Shown here piece after piece: positions 24,656-37,130 of a DNA stretch of 64,000 nucleotides. Source of the stretch: Gnetum montanum (Eukaryota; Streptophyta; Gnetopsida; Gnetales; Gnetaceae); NCBI GenBank assembly GCA_015680685.1, contig MNCI01004501.1, positions 844,843 to 908,842 of the forward strand. The letters are read 5' to 3'. The position numbers were made by a program, and so were the translations under genes. How positions within the stretch are numbered: the stretch's first letter is position 1; every line of letters starts with the position of its first letter. The notes below the pieces were generated by a model that worked only from the letters and a program-made list of their open reading frames with translations, ran no database searches and was not told the origin of the DNA.

Positions 24656-25422
24656 TGATGGGATGCGATATCACGTACGCGATATCATAGCCCGTTGCCT
24701 TGTCTATAAATAAGAGGCGGCTTTCCCTTGTAAGATCATCTAGATCTAGACCCTTAGCTAAACTCTGGTAGTTTTACCATTCCAAAGATAGAATAATTTC
24801 CATGTGCCCGTAGTAGGAGTCTCAAAGTGAATGGATCTTTATTCGAGTAATTTGTACTTGAAAACACAATTGTGTACGGCAATAAAGATGAACTTTCTAA
24901 TAAACCTTGCAGCATATGGACTAAGCTAAGTAGGACTTTAATTATTGTTAAATTTTTAAATGCTTTCTTAGATAATTAATCTCTCTCAACCCTCAACTCT
25001 CCTAGTTAAGTGCATTCAGTACGACCGCTTCGAGCACGTGTGCTACACTTGGTAACCGAGTATCGAATAGCGTTTGGTAATCCTAGTAGCGTTGCACTAG
25101 TTTAGGGTGTGTACAGCAAGTGGGAACGAATACTAATGCTAGGATGATTAAAGCTTAGTTAGTGAAAGTTAGTTACTTAGTCTCTTCATCCTTTCCTCTC
25201 TTAGCATAGGCGATAAAAAGATAAAAGACATAAGAATCATATACCTTAGACTTACTTAACCATACAACTGCGATAATACAAGTAAGTCTGGGAAGACAAT
25301 GATTGATTAACCTTAAGTGTTCCATAAGGCACATAAGCACTTAGTCCTTGGAGTTTGGCCGGATCACGCGTGAGATGCTCGTATTCGTATGGTTGAGTGT
25401 AGGGGTACCTCGCCACCCATCA
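24656..25422 (+). mobile_element. 5' LTR of the pol-less Gypsy element
   Basis: Starts TGATGGGATGCGATATC and ends CGCCACCCATCA (767 bp). It pairs with 30908-31699. In a 145-base stretch that I compared by eye (from about 24740) there are roughly 13 differences, mostly transitions, so the insertion is old. It lacks one of the GATATC blocks present in the 3' copy, which explains most of its shorter length. Confidence 0.92.
24705..24712 (+). promoter_or_regulatory. Candidate TATA box of the 5' LTR
   Basis: TATAAATA about 50 bases into the LTR, preceded by the GATATC palindromes. The 3' LTR keeps TATAAATTA at the equivalent place. Position within the LTR and conservation are the only evidence. 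Confidence 0.45.
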
Positions 25423-25423
25423 T

Positions 25424-25441
25424 TGGTGCCGTTGTCGGGGA
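25424..25441 (+). other. Primer binding site, tRNA-Asp type
   Basis: TGGTGCCGTTGTCGGGGA begins two bases after the LTR. It is the expected complement of the 3' end of plant tRNA-Asp (TGGCGCCGTTGCCGGGGA) with two C-to-T changes. This primer is typical of Athila and Tat elements. Confidence 0.85.
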
Positions 25442-25537
25442 CTTAGTTGTTTGTGTGCTACATAGAACATAGGAAATCATCCACATCATTGGGAAGCTTA
25501 AATGAACCCTTAGGGTTAATCAAGAAAAAATAAGATA

Positions 25538-28083
25538 ATGGTAAACAACACACCGAATAAGACAAACATGTCTTCTTCTCCATACAAAAGCACTTCACCG
25601 CCTAAGACCAACACGAGAGACAGTTGGTAGCACAACGCACATAACCAAAATCCGCCAATTCCTCAACAATTTAGTGTGGTATATGTTCATCACGATGAAT
25701 ATATACTCGACTTTACCTTTGTCTTCCATCAAGATGAACAACTGCGTTGGAGAGACTTGGAGGGTAACATAGTGTTACCCCCAGATAGACCAGCCCCCAA
25801 CATGTTCTTTCATGCCCTTGCATGAATTAGCATGTCACAATTATACGCTAAGTATGTTGCATGCGATTACAACACAAGGGAATACCATCCCATAGAAGTG
25901 CAACGTCAACGAGACTCACAACAGGAGAGTTACTACACATCATTGAAGGGCAAAGGACCCCATAATGCTTCGCCCGTCATAAGATAAATTAAGGGTGGTG
26001 AACCTATTTCAATAGGTTCTCCACAAAATGATGTTCCCCCTCCTAATGATAGTGAGGAGGTGGTGTATCAGAACCTTCGCTTCATGATACACAACCCTAG
26101 TTCTAATTCCCATGAACACCAAGTGTTCAATGAGGGAACACAAACACAAGATAAGGACAAGCATTCTAATCGTCATCACGATCAGGGTCGAGATCACTGA
26201 AGGGAAGGTAGGAAACATCGTCATGGCAATGGTTCTTCTTCCTCTTCCCCTTCATCATCACATTCACCCTCTCCTTTAACATCGGGATGCAGTCATAAGG
26301 AACCTAACCGTGAGGATAAGGGTAAGCAAAATGAGAGACCTCGACGAGAGAGTCGAAAGCGAGGATGAGGGCATCCTAGGGAATCTCGACATGGAAGAAG
26401 GAAAAGTAGGGAACCATGTAGGCATCATAGATGCCATAAGAGAAACAACCATGACGAATCCCTACTTGCAACCCGAAGCATGTTAGACATCACGGAGGCC
26501 GTTAGAATACCTACAAGACACCAAAAAGATAGTCGGATCAAGAGACTAGACATGAATAATATCCCACGATTTGAGGGGGGATACAACGCTGATCGGCAGA
26601 ACCACTTACAAGCATTTCACGATGCCTATGCCTTGCAGAACATTGAAAATGAGTGGCAAAATTTAAAGTTGTTTCCAAGGACACTCATAAAAGAAGTGGA
26701 AAGCTGGTACCGGTCCTTAGAGCTGGAATCCATTTGAAGGTGGAGTACGATGCTAGAATTGTTTAACAATAAATATCAGATGTACTCCTGAGTGTCCAAC
26801 TTACGAAAGTAGATCCAAGGATGGAAGTAGGGTAATCATGAACCCTTGGATGCTGCCATGGGCTAATATTATGCATTGTTACATCGTGGCCCGGGCCATG
26901 GTTATGCACAACAGGATCAGCTACGCCATCTCGTAGATGGGCTAACACATGAAACCAAGAGAACCCTTGGGACATATGCCCAAGGGAGATTATCTGAGCT
27001 TAGGTCCCATGAGGTTCATAGATTTTTGGAGTAAGTAGCTAAGGAATAAGGAGAGCTATGTAAGAGAGAAAGTGTGGAAGAGTATAATCGCAATCCTTCC
27101 CTCTAAAAGAGGGGAGTGAGATTCTGCGAGGAGGAGGATGAGTCACCACTCGAAGAGTTGGTGAGTAGGAAAACCTTGCCACTTTAGAAATTAACAACAG
27201 AAGTGTCAGTTAAGGTAGATAAGATGTGGGACTCCTTAGATAGTAGATTTGAAACCGTTCTCAAAATCGTAGAGGAGTCTAAGGAGTGAAGTAGTGACTA
27301 TGATAAGAAAAAGAAGAAGGACTCGGACCATGCACATAACAAAGGTAAGGGTAAAATGACTATCATTGAAGAGGTTTTGGATTCTGATACGGAAAATGAC
27401 GGTGGATGTGAGATATGCCAATATGACCATCCTAAGGGATGTTGCCCGATAATCTCACATCTGCAAGAGTTTCGAGTGTATGCACTTAGCCCACGACTTA
27501 ACAAATGGCAAGTACCCCATCGGTTACCTTATCCTCAAGGTAACCAAAGGTAGTTCCACCAACTGTTAACGTATTATCCAAATGGAACTCCATCACAACC
27601 TATTGAGCAACACCAGTAGTGGCAATACCCACAGTCATGGGGGATGCACCGCCAAGGCAACAATACCCTTACCGGCAACTGGATCCATATGGCTACTACG
27701 CGCAACAGCCAATCTCTCCACATGACTTTGTTGGTCGTGTGACACCACCACGTCACTACCAAGTTTGGGAGTATTATAGGACTCCTTCTCCTGGGAGAGA
27801 CACACCACATGCATACCATCCTCCGAACCCATCCATGACTCTTACACCAACAGCTCCATTACCACCCACTCTAGCAATGCAAGGGGAACTCCCCACTCAA
27901 CCGCAGCAACGTAATGCTACGAGAGTCGTAAACTTCCAACTCACTGCTAGTTCTGACAACCATACAAAGAGAAGACCTTTCCTCAGAACCAACAGCCCAA
28001 ACAAGCTCTCACAACCACAAGTGGTTGAGCCTCTAAATGCTCCTCCGTCAAATAAGGCTTCAAAGCTCCCTTCAAACGAATAA
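25538..28083 (+). pseudogene. Gag of the pol-less Gypsy element
   Basis: The start ATG at 25538 opens a frame that continues to about 27553. A shift of frame near 27553-27619 is followed by a proline-rich tail to 28083. Segments visible are an N-terminal part (FVFHQDEQLRWRDLEGN), an Arg/Ser/His-rich part (about 26200-26460), then the gag core with RFEGGYNADRQNHLQAF, LKLFPRTLIKEVESWYRSL and HRGPGHGYAQQDQLRHLVDG. A CEICQYDHPKGCC cysteine/histidine block follows near 27407. Stops are nearly all TAG in place of CAG or TGA in place of CGA. Gag would build the virus-like particle. Confidence 0.8.
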
Positions 28084-28098
28084 CAGAGCTCAACACAC

Positions 28099-28683
28099 AT
28101 GGTTATGTTAACACATACCATCACTAACTCGATCAAGGAAGGCCATCTTCCCAAGAAATTCATTGATCCTGGAAGTCCCTTAATCTATCTTCAAGTCACT
28201 AGGAATGAACCTTGTAAAGATCTTCTGGACTCAGGTTCCGGAGTCAACTTGATATCGCAAGAAATGTATAAAGCTTGGAACCTCCCTCTGCTAAATAAGA
28301 GCAATATTCACTTAGAGCTGGCTGACCAGTCCATCACTATTCCCTTGGGACTAGTGGAGGACATTGTTACCACTATGTGTGGTTGGTCATACCTAGCTGA
28401 TTTCCTAGTGATCCAAGTAAACAATGACAAGGGGGACTTCCCAATAATAATGGGAAGGGCATGGCTAAGTATCATGAATGCATGCCTAGGAATTCATGAT
28501 CTTTCCTTAGAAATATCTAAGGAAAACACTTATGGAAAGAGCGAGAAGAAGAAGGTTCCATGCATCACATACAGTGATACAGAGGGTGATGGCGTACAGG
28601 AACGTTCAGCATCTCCTACATGCAATCAGTGTGCCCAGGAAGTTAACATACAAAAGTGCCTATATGTAGCAACCACACAATAA
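28099..28683 (+). pseudogene. Aspartic protease of the pol-less Gypsy element
   Basis: An open frame of 194 residues beginning MVMLTHTITNSIKEGHLP. The catalytic DSG is in LLDSGSGVNLISQEMY (residues about 42-57) and a retropepsin-like C-terminal block is FPIIMGRAWLS (about 117-127). Between them lies the conserved PLGLVEDIVTTMCGWSYLAD. It would cleave the gag polyprotein. It is in the same frame as the gag tail, so the two were probably one polyprotein. This is the best-preserved coding segment of the element and keeps its catalytic triplet. The domain may once have been active. Confidence 0.8.
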
Positions 28684-28698
28684 GAGAACACCTAGTGG

Positions 28699-28968
28699 TT
28701 GACAGCTAATCAAGAGAGCAACCCACCAATATGCATGGAATTAACTGGGGGACCAAGTTGCACCCACATAGAAAGCATAGATGCACTGGAGCAAGAGTGT
28801 CGCCAACTTCCAACCCTTAATCTGAAACCACCAATCGAGGGAAGTTGGAAACTCTTAGAAAATCCAAATGAGTACTCTGATAGAAGAATACTAGTCTATG
28901 TGCAACTAACCAATCCTTATCATGAACCTAGAATGGTCTGTGCACATAGCACATTTGAGAGAGGATGA
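28699..28968 (+). pseudogene. Remnant of the gag-pol linker, ending at the pol deletion
   Basis: An 89-residue frame (EQECRQLPTLNLKPPIEGSW) continuing the protease frame after two stops. It aligns with 53150-53400 of the longer relative, upstream of its RT. Beyond about 28950 the sequence matches the region after integrase of the relative (about 56140), so the pol deletion joint falls near here. Confidence 0.6.
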
Positions 28969-30897
28969 CCTTGCTCATTATTTTGGATCTTCCCCTTCCA
29001 ACTCAGTCATGGAAGAGATGGCCACCTACACTAATCAATTGAGGCCCTCAGTTTCTTTTTAAGTTTTTTTTTACACATTTTTGTTTTACAAATTTCTTTA
29101 ACTTTTCTTGTTTTTGTTTTACAACATAGTTATACTTTTTCATTTCTTTGTGTGTTTGATTACTTTGTTTGATTCGTCACTTAATAAGTGCTCCAAAGAT
29201 GGTATGAACTGTATTCCATTAATTGCTAATGTTTAGTTTTTACCTTTAAGTTATGATGTTCATACTAAGGTATGGTTCTTTTGATATAGCTTGCAATGAG
29301 TCCACTTCATCCATACATCCATAAATTTCTATGGTCTCTCTTGGCTTAGAACTGTACAGTCCCTTTCTTAATAATAAGAACTATCAATGAATTGGTGACT
29401 GGGCATTTCTTAAACTAAGGAAGGACTCAAGGATTGAAAAGGGTGTGACTTCAAGGGGATTTGATGCACTTGTGATGGTCATTCTCTTGGGTGCTTTGAT
29501 GTATTCTTCTTAAGTTTTCTTACTGTTCCAACGTTGCCACATTATCAGGAAGCTAAGTTAATAAAAATAAGAAGTATTTGCATGGTGCGGTTTTCACACA
29601 AAACACAAAAAAAAAAGTGAGAATTCAAAGCACACCCCTTAGAAAAAATAATCATTTGGGCTACAAGCACTAGTTATGGAACTAAAATAAACATGTTCCC
29701 TCTAACTAAGGCCCTTCTCACTCCCTACTTTCTCCTCTTTCATTTCGTTGGAATGGTGGTGGCTCTTTGGTGAAGGCATTCTTGTTACTTTGGATGGATG
29801 GATTGGCCAAATGTATTAGTGCAAAGTCACCAGATGTGGTTTGTTTAAGGCTAGATTTGAAATGAGATCTACTAAGTCACATTAACCATTAATACACAAG
29901 AGGCTGTACATCACCTCGTTCTTGAGATTCCATTCCATTCTCTTCTTTCCATCCTTCTTTCCCCATTTATCACCTCATTGCCAGTTGTATCAGTAGTCCA
30001 TATTTTGGTTGATGCATTGTTTTCTTTTTGGTAAACTCTTGTGGTTAAGACTTTAACTCTTGTCTCCAAATGACATTCCTAGAGCCTACAGACTCTTTGA
30101 ATGTGGGATTGTCAGGGCATTAAGGGCATGAGCCTGCTTTGGGGAGGACCCACTAACATTCCTATTTGGGTGCATCCGTTAATTTCTTTCCCTTAAACAT
30201 TTATGCAATCAACATTTATTTTGTTGATCTCCATCTTTGAAATCCATTTTATTGGTGTGGCCATTGTTTCTTTTTCTCCATCTTTCTTATTCCTTATCTT
30301 TTTCCATTCTCTTGCTACCGGAGGTTCGCTCTCAATCATGGGGATCCTGGTCCAATTTTTTTGATTTTCTCTTAACCCCTACACCTTGGGTAGTCACTAG
30401 TATTATATCTCCAGATCCGCATTAGCCATATCACAACTCAACCAATGGACCTTACACTAAGGCAAGGTATTAACTACATTGTGATTCATTTATCCTTGCT
30501 AATATCAGACTATGTTGTATGTGCAGATGGCAACCATGCAACAACGAATTGGATCTGGAGGAAACACTTGGAATGGACTGGTGCTGAAACAGTTATGCAA
30601 GGAACAAGATTGATGACATGCTTATGGATGGACAACGAAAGGTGCAATCTTGGCATCACTAGCAATAGACTTCTTCTTTTCTCTCTCTCTTCTCTCTTCT
30701 TTCTCGGCTGCCAAATAAGGCTGGATATCAAATATGTATAGTGTTCACTCTTGTTGTCGTGAACACTAAATTTTGTCATGTTTTGGAATGATGATCCATT
30801 CACATGTCACCCCATCTACCATTAGTGTCATTCAAATCAATAATCCCATACGTTCCCAGTATTTTGTAAGGAACTTGAGGACGAGTTTTCATTCAGT
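28969..30897 (+). mobile_element. 3' non-coding region of the pol-less Gypsy element
   Basis: This aligns piecewise with 56140-58200, for example the agatggccac block, the caatgagtccac block near 29290, the caaggggatt block near 29454, cacaccccttag near 29630, gggctacaagcac near 29660 and ggggaggacccac near 30140. No conserved frame runs through it. The frames at 30445-30741 and 30510-30803 overlap on opposite strands and are not supported by the relative. Long 3' non-coding stretches are usual in Athila/Tat elements. Confidence 0.7.
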
Positions 30898-30907
30898 CAT
30901 GGGGGTA
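30898..30907 (+). other. Polypurine tract of the pol-less Gypsy element
   Basis: CATGGGGGTA directly precedes the 3' LTR. The relative has CATGGAGGTA at 58203-58212 in the same position. Confidence 0.75.
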
Positions 30908-31699
30908 TGATGGGACGCGATATCGCATGGGCCGTGATATCGTGTTGGCCCCTACGCGATATCGCAGCTCATTGCATTGTCTATAAATTAGAGGCGGCTT
31001 TCCCTTGTAAGATCATCTAGATCTAAACCCTTAGCTAAACTCTAGTAGTTTTGCCATTCCTGAGATAGAATAATTTCCATGTGCCTGCAGTAGGAGTCTC
31101 AAAGTGAACGGATCTTTATTCGAGCAATTTGTACCTGAGCACACAATTGTGTACGGAAATAAAGATGAACTGTCTGATAAACCTTGCAGCATATGGACTA
31201 AGCTAAGTAGGACTTTAATTATTGTTAAATTTTTAAATGCTTTCTTAGATAATTAATCTCTCTCAACCCTCAACTCTCCTAGTTAAGTGCATTCAGTACG
31301 ACTGCTTCGAGCACGTGTGCTATGCTTGGTAACCCAGTAACGAATAGCATTTAGTAATTCCATTAGTGTTGCACTGGTTCAGGGTGTGTACGGCAAGTGG
31401 GAATGGATACTGATGCTAGGACGATTAAAGCTTAGTTAGTGAAAGTTAGTTGCTTAGTCTCTTCACCCTTTCCTCTCTTAGCATAGGTGATAAAAAGATA
31501 AAAGACATAAAAATCATATACCTCACACTTACTTAACCATACAACCGTAACAATACAAGTAAGTTCGGGAAGACAACGATTGATGAACCTTAAGTGTTCC
31601 ATAAGGCATGTAAGCACTTAGTCCTTGGAGTTCGACTGGATTGTGCGTGAGACACTCATATTTGTATGGTTGAGTGTAGGGGTACCTCGCCACTCATCA
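30908..31699 (+). mobile_element. 3' LTR of the pol-less Gypsy element
   Basis: Starts TGATGGGACGCGATATCG and ends CGCCACTCATCA (792 bp). It keeps three GATATC sites in its first 60 bases and TATAAATTA at 30982-30990. It is followed by AACTT, the right half of the target duplication. Confidence 0.92.
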
Positions 31700-31704
31700 A
31701 ACTT

Positions 31705-33738
31705 CTACTCCAAGTAGGTGGTTTCTTTAATTATTAAGTGCAAAGAAAAGACCTAAGAAAGATTTTTCTATGTATGTATAACACAATTCAAAAATTTGAG
31801 AAGAAATGAGAGATGTAATGTATAGGAGGATCAACATCATCTTCATGTCATTGCAAAATTATGACTGTGATCGAGTGATTAGACTTAGAAAGATAGAGAT
31901 AGAAAGAAAGATCAAATTAAGGGAAATGAAGGATGGAAAGTTTGGTAAGGGCATGCTTGATTATGTCAAAAGCCTCTTGACACTTTAAGTTCTAACACAC
32001 CACTTGGTAAATTTAGGTTGTAACCTATAAACCTTCACCAATTAACTTGAGGCAAGAATTTATTGTAAATGTGAGGTTTGTTGCCCATGAGTTTCAACCT
32101 TGCATACTTTAACTTTTTGAGACTAAAAGGATGCCTCATAAGTCGATACTATCTCACTTTTCAACTGGAAAAAGTAATGTCATGTCTATATGTAGGCTTG
32201 GGAGGGCTAAAAATGCCTTGGGAACTACCAAATTTGGCATTTTCATGGGTTTTTGTGGGGCTATAGCCTTAACGACGCTGGAATTGCCTACAACTAGTGT
32301 TGGTGGTGTTGGATTTTCCATTTTCCAATAATTCCATGTAGAGTTATCACAAAAACCAACGTGGAGATTGAAAGGTAGCATTGGGGATGTTGGGTTTTCA
32401 ATTTCCTAGCAATTCATAGCATAGTCACCACAATTTCCAGCAGTTGCAGCATGGCCAATGTAGTCATGATAGATTTTGAGCAATCTTCATATGGCCAACA
32501 TAATCACCACATTTTTAGGAAATTCCAATAATGCCAAGATAGCTCTCCAAGGTTAGCATAGTTGAGGTGAAGCCAATGTAATCACAAAAGTTTGTTTACT
32601 TATTTTAGTATTTTTTGTAGTTTTGATGATCCTAGGGTATCAAAACTTGCCATAAATGGTTAACTATGCTAGGAATTATGGCCTACAATGCTTGCAAATA
32701 CTATCAATATGTCAAAAATCATGAGAGAAATTTGTAGCCTAAATTCAACAATTTCAAAGCCTATAAAATCCAAACTTGAACACTTCATTGAGGCCTTGAA
32801 CATTTTTACAACCTAGCAACCTAACAAGCTTTACAACCTAGCCTTGACCTTTGCAATACTTTTGGAGCAATTTCACATCTACCTAAGCACTAGAGACTCT
32901 CAGCATAGTATCATTGCTATAAAAGTCAAATACCACTATTTAGACCATTTGTACCCATAAAAGTTATAGATTCAGGCAAAAACCAATAAGAGGCTTTTCA
33001 CGATTGGAGTTGGGAAGTATGTGGATCATGGAGTTTGATCATAGAATATAACCTACCAACTTGAATAGGCTTCAAGCTTTGTCCAAACAATCTTCCTGTG
33101 CAGTTGAGCATAAAATTTGTACCCCTTGAACCTTACACTCTAAGCATTTTTTCTATTTCAATAAAGTTTATCAATTCATTTGTAGTGCAGATTTCATTCC
33201 AAGTTTAATCCTGTGTTTTTTTTCATTTGAATTTGCAATATCATTTTTTCTCCATTTACCCTAGCATAGTCAGGTAGGTAATACAATGATTTACTACATA
33301 GTTGGAAGGATAGTGTAGTCATCTCCAGCACCCCAGTGTAGTACTATGAAAACCAATATTTCACATTCACTTTTCCAAAATCCTTGCATTTTTCCAAGAG
33401 CAGGTTTCACTAGTGTAGTATGGCTGAAAATGGCAACCATTTCCTCTCCACCCTCTAGCATAGATCCTATTAGTGATGCCAACATAGTTGGTCCTCCCAA
33501 CACATCTACAACTTTCACATTTTTCCAAGTGTAGTGCACATCACTGCCACTACAACCTTCACTACACCTGTAGTTGTAGTTTACACCATTTTCTAGCCAT
33601 AACCCCTTTGCACCTTAAATAATTCCACTTGCTAGAATTTTGATTTAAATAATTAATTATAAAATTTATTAGATCATTTTTAAACCAGTAAGAATGTCTT
33701 TCAGCTAGTCAACCATCTTACCTCTCAACTTGACTAAC
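31705..33738. other. No gene recognised
   Basis: Flanking DNA of the inserted element. Short frames (32078-32381, both strands) overlap and have no known motif. Phrases such as gcatagttg and gccaatgtagtcat recur in 32400-32600 and 33250-33540. They may belong to the leader of the following gag remnant, but no LTR end was found. Confidence 0.5.
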
Positions 33739-35460
33739 ATGACATCTAACCGAGATTCTATGAGGGTCTATGACCTGAAAGACCCTGTAGTGGCTGAACA
33801 TAGACAATCACTTAGGCTCAGAGGGTAGAGACCAAATTTGGTAGTCATTAATGAAAATTATTATAATTTCATCTATGCTAAGATCCAACTGGGCTTGCTC
33901 ATTCCATGAGTAGAGGTAGAGTCAAAATGTGAGTACGAACTTATTTACTACAATGAGAAGGAATACATTCCTTTCACATATGATAAAATACTAGTGTTTG
34001 ATGCCCACACATGCATTCTATCTCATCTAATTAAGATGGATGAGTAAGATGAGGAGTCAAGCTTTGAGGATCAACATGAGGAGTAGGATGAGTTTGAGAC
34101 AAAGCTCAAACTAGAAAACTTCTTAGGAAGCCTATTCCAACAATCAAATTTCCAAGCCATTGTACCCACCTCAGTCTCTCATACCTCCTCCATGGGGTAA
34201 GTTCCTCAACCTGCTTCTCTGGTCTATCCAACCATGTTTGGACAAGCACCTATTATAGTGGTGCATCAAGCATAATTGGTGTCCCAAACCACATCCCTTT
34301 TCTTATCCATGATGTTTTTCACACAACCTTAGTTTGCTTGGCCATCACAAGTGGTTCTCATGATTGCTCAACCCTTCTTCATGTCAGTGGACCCCATGAT
34401 GAGACTCCAAGTGACACAAGGATCACATACACCTTTCACACCATTTATTCAACAAGTACCTGCTCCAACCTCCTTCTCGCTATTTGGCTTTGCTACGACT
34501 TTGATGACTCAACATCTCCATTTATTGCCACAACCCATTGCGAGCCCACGGGCCTTCCAACTCATACTACAACCATTTGTACAGATGCTGCAACTCGTTG
34601 GCTTACCCTAAGACCTAGATCAAGCATTCCAAATGATCCAGGATCTTATAGAAGAGTTATAGAAGCTTAAGGCCTCCACATCCCAAACGGTGAAAATCAT
34701 GGACTTTTATTAGGATGATCCAACCAGTCTTGTTGTCCCATAGATAACTCTTCCATCAAGGATACCCAAACCTCAATTCATCAAATACAATGATGAGGGA
34801 AATCCTAATGTCCACCTTATAACATTTTATTTTGAGTGTATGTTATCGCAAGCTTGGATACATACCATAATGTAGATTTTCCCTATGTTGCTTATTGAGA
34901 AAGCCTTGGATTGGTATTTCACATTACCAAGAGGATCTATATCCTTACTAGAAGACTTAATTTCATAATTCATTAATCCTTTCAAGTATAACTTAAAATC
35001 CAACATGAATCTTAACCAACTAATGAATGTTAAGTAGGGATCCCTTGAGCCCATGCAAAAATTTATACAATGATGGAATGCTCTTATAAATGAGATTTTT
35101 GAACCAATAGCTAAGAATCACCTTCTGGATATATTCAAGGGAGCAGTTAATGCCTTTATTAAGTCTAAACTCTACTACCTAGACTCGTGGTCACACAGCC
35201 AAGCATTCTATCAAACCAAGAGCATAAAGGATGCTGCTAAGAATAGTCATGACCCCACCTATGTGCCATACAAGAATCAACATGCATGGAACGATAAGAA
35301 GAGAGGAAGACAAAATAATGTAGTTTTGGCCACTATGGCCAAAGAAAACAAAACAACACAGGGGCCTAAAAGAAATCAACCTAAGGCCCCCATAACATAT
35401 AACCAACCATCAACATCTAAGGCCTCTACATCAACCAATACAAGGTCTAACTTTGAATGA
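33739..35460 (+). pseudogene. Gag remnant of a second Gypsy lineage
   Basis: The ATG at 33739 (MTSNRDSMRVYDLKDP) opens a stop-ridden frame. The gag core lies at about 34755-35215: PKPQFIKYNDEGNPNVHL, FECMLSQAW, IEKALDWYFTLPRGSI, then LEPMQKFIQ and LLDIFKGAVNAFIKSKLYY. It ends in a basic tail (35263-35457). Frameshifts are needed in the 34200-34700 part. It is related to the gag of the 40321-48529 element (IFKGAVNDFIKFKLLYQ there), not to the 25538 gag. Gag would be the structural protein. Confidence 0.75.
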
Positions 35461-37130
35461 AAATACTAGTCAAAGTACACTAGGTTAGCACTAAAACCAT
35501 TCAAAGTCCTTGATTAGCTATTGAGAGTGAAAGAATACAATATAAACAAATGACAAAGAATGCCTATAAGAGGCATGATAAACTATGTGAAATCACCAAG
35601 AAACCCACTCTTGTAACCAAGGATGATCCTCTAGTACCTAAGTACTTCAAGCTTGATCATTTCTACCACTACCATCAATTTCTAGGTCATGATATTGACT
35701 TTGACTTAGTGCTAAAGAATGACCTATAGAGGATGATAGACAAGGGTGAGTTAGTACTCAATATTTCTAACTCAGTTAGGCCTCAAAACCAATTCATGCA
35801 GGTCTACAATGATCTATTGAATGCCAATAATAGCCCATACACTATTGTAGCATTCAATGTAAACAACGACTCTACACTTGTGTGGGAGCCATTCATGATT
35901 CATGTACCTCCTTACAACAACAAAGGTCATTTAACTTCAACTAGTTCAAGGTCCCATTTTTTTGTAAGGATACAATAACCTACATCTCTCAAGGAGCCTT
36001 TTGTGATGAGGGTACCCCTTCCTGTTGAAACCAAACCTATCATTACAATAGAACAATGTCCTCCTATAGTGGCCAACTCAACGACTTCTTCTCAAGAAAA
36101 TAACAAAAATAAGAGATCTCCAAGCAAACAACGTAAGAAGCCCACACCAAAGCCTAAGAACAAGGATAAAAAATAGACCAAGGCATGGAAGGAGATGGGT
36201 CCACCAAAGCCCACTCCCATCTCATCAATTCTAATGATCTCTAATGGTTAGGTTGCTTCAACGAGTTAACTATGAGAGGATCCCAAACCACAACGAAAGG
36301 GAAAAGAAGCCAAAACATAATCACTGAAGCATGAAGTTTGCATCCTAATGTGCATGGAGAAAGTCAAGAATAACAAGAACGAGAAGCCAACAACCAATGA
36401 CAAAGACTTCCTCAATGCTATGGAATAGGTCAAGCAGTCACTAAAATAAAAGAACACCTTTCTTAGCCTATATGATCTTGTAGTGACTTCTGTTGCACAT
36501 CGTGAAGTGTTAGTGAAGATTGTGATCTTTATTATTACTAGCAAGGACATTCCCTCTAGTGAAGATTTCATCCATGTAGTGATGGTACCACCTTCACCAA
36601 AGGAAGAAATAAAGTCAATAGTACTAGTGTTTTCCAATAGCGAAGTTAAGACCAACCCCTAAGATGGCGAGACAACCAAGGATCCCTTTTTCATAATCAT
36701 AAGGATAGGAAAATATAAAGTACATAGTGTGCATGTTGATGATGGAGTAGCAACCAACGTAATACCTTATACCATAATAGAACATTTAGACCTAATGGAG
36801 CACATGCAATATACTTCAACTTCTACTCTTAAATCCTTCAATGGATCTCAAGTTGTCGTAAAAGGCTCAATTTCTTAAGACTTTATGGTAAGGGAACAAT
36901 TCCCCACAAGTGCCAACTTCTTAGTGATGGAAGAGATACCAAGATTCAATCTCATCTTGGGGAGGCCTTGGCTAGCTTAATTATGAGCTATTTCCTCGCC
37001 CAACCACCAAGAAATTCACTTGCCTTATGAGGGAGGCAAAATAATCAGCGATGGCAATAGTGCGATTTTGTTGACACTTAATAATGTTGACATAGAACAA
37101 GGATCCAAAGTGGAGTTTTAGGAAGAAATT
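35461..37130 (+). pseudogene. Gag C-terminal zinc-type block and aspartic protease remnant
   Basis: Around 35650-35760 the translation gives FYHYHQFLGHDIDFDLVLK, equal in plan to YCHYHQMPEHDTDTCRTLQ in the 40321 element. The 35733-35978 frame (MIDKGELVLNISNS) follows. The protease is at 36700-37060: VHVDDGVATNVIPYTII, then NLILGRPWLA and SSPNHQEIHLPYEGGKII. The catalytic DDG takes the place of DTG, as in the relative. No RT or integrase follows. The next recognisable coding trace is on the opposite strand. Confidence 0.7.

Larger units (their letters stand above)
24656..31699 (+). mobile_element. Complete pol-less Gypsy LTR retrotransposon
   Basis: Two LTRs, a primer site directly after the 5' LTR, a gag-protease region, a 1.9-kb 3' non-coding part and a polypurine tract before the 3' LTR are all in order. 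AACTT lies directly before (24651-24655) and after (31700-31704) the element, a perfect 5-bp target duplication. It is a relative of 50035-59051, and comparison shows that RT, RNase H and integrase are missing here. The primer type and the long 3' non-coding part suggest the Athila/Tat branch. Confidence 0.92.

Noticed and set aside
30445-30803. A 98-residue plus-strand frame overlapping a 97-residue minus-strand frame
   Set aside because: The related element (about 57840-58080) does not keep either frame open, so coding is unlikely.
34338-34670. Overlapping plus-strand frames of 86 and 110 residues
   Set aside because: They are pieces of the same Pro/Gln-rich gag region in two frames. The family comparison supports a decayed gag, not a separate gene.
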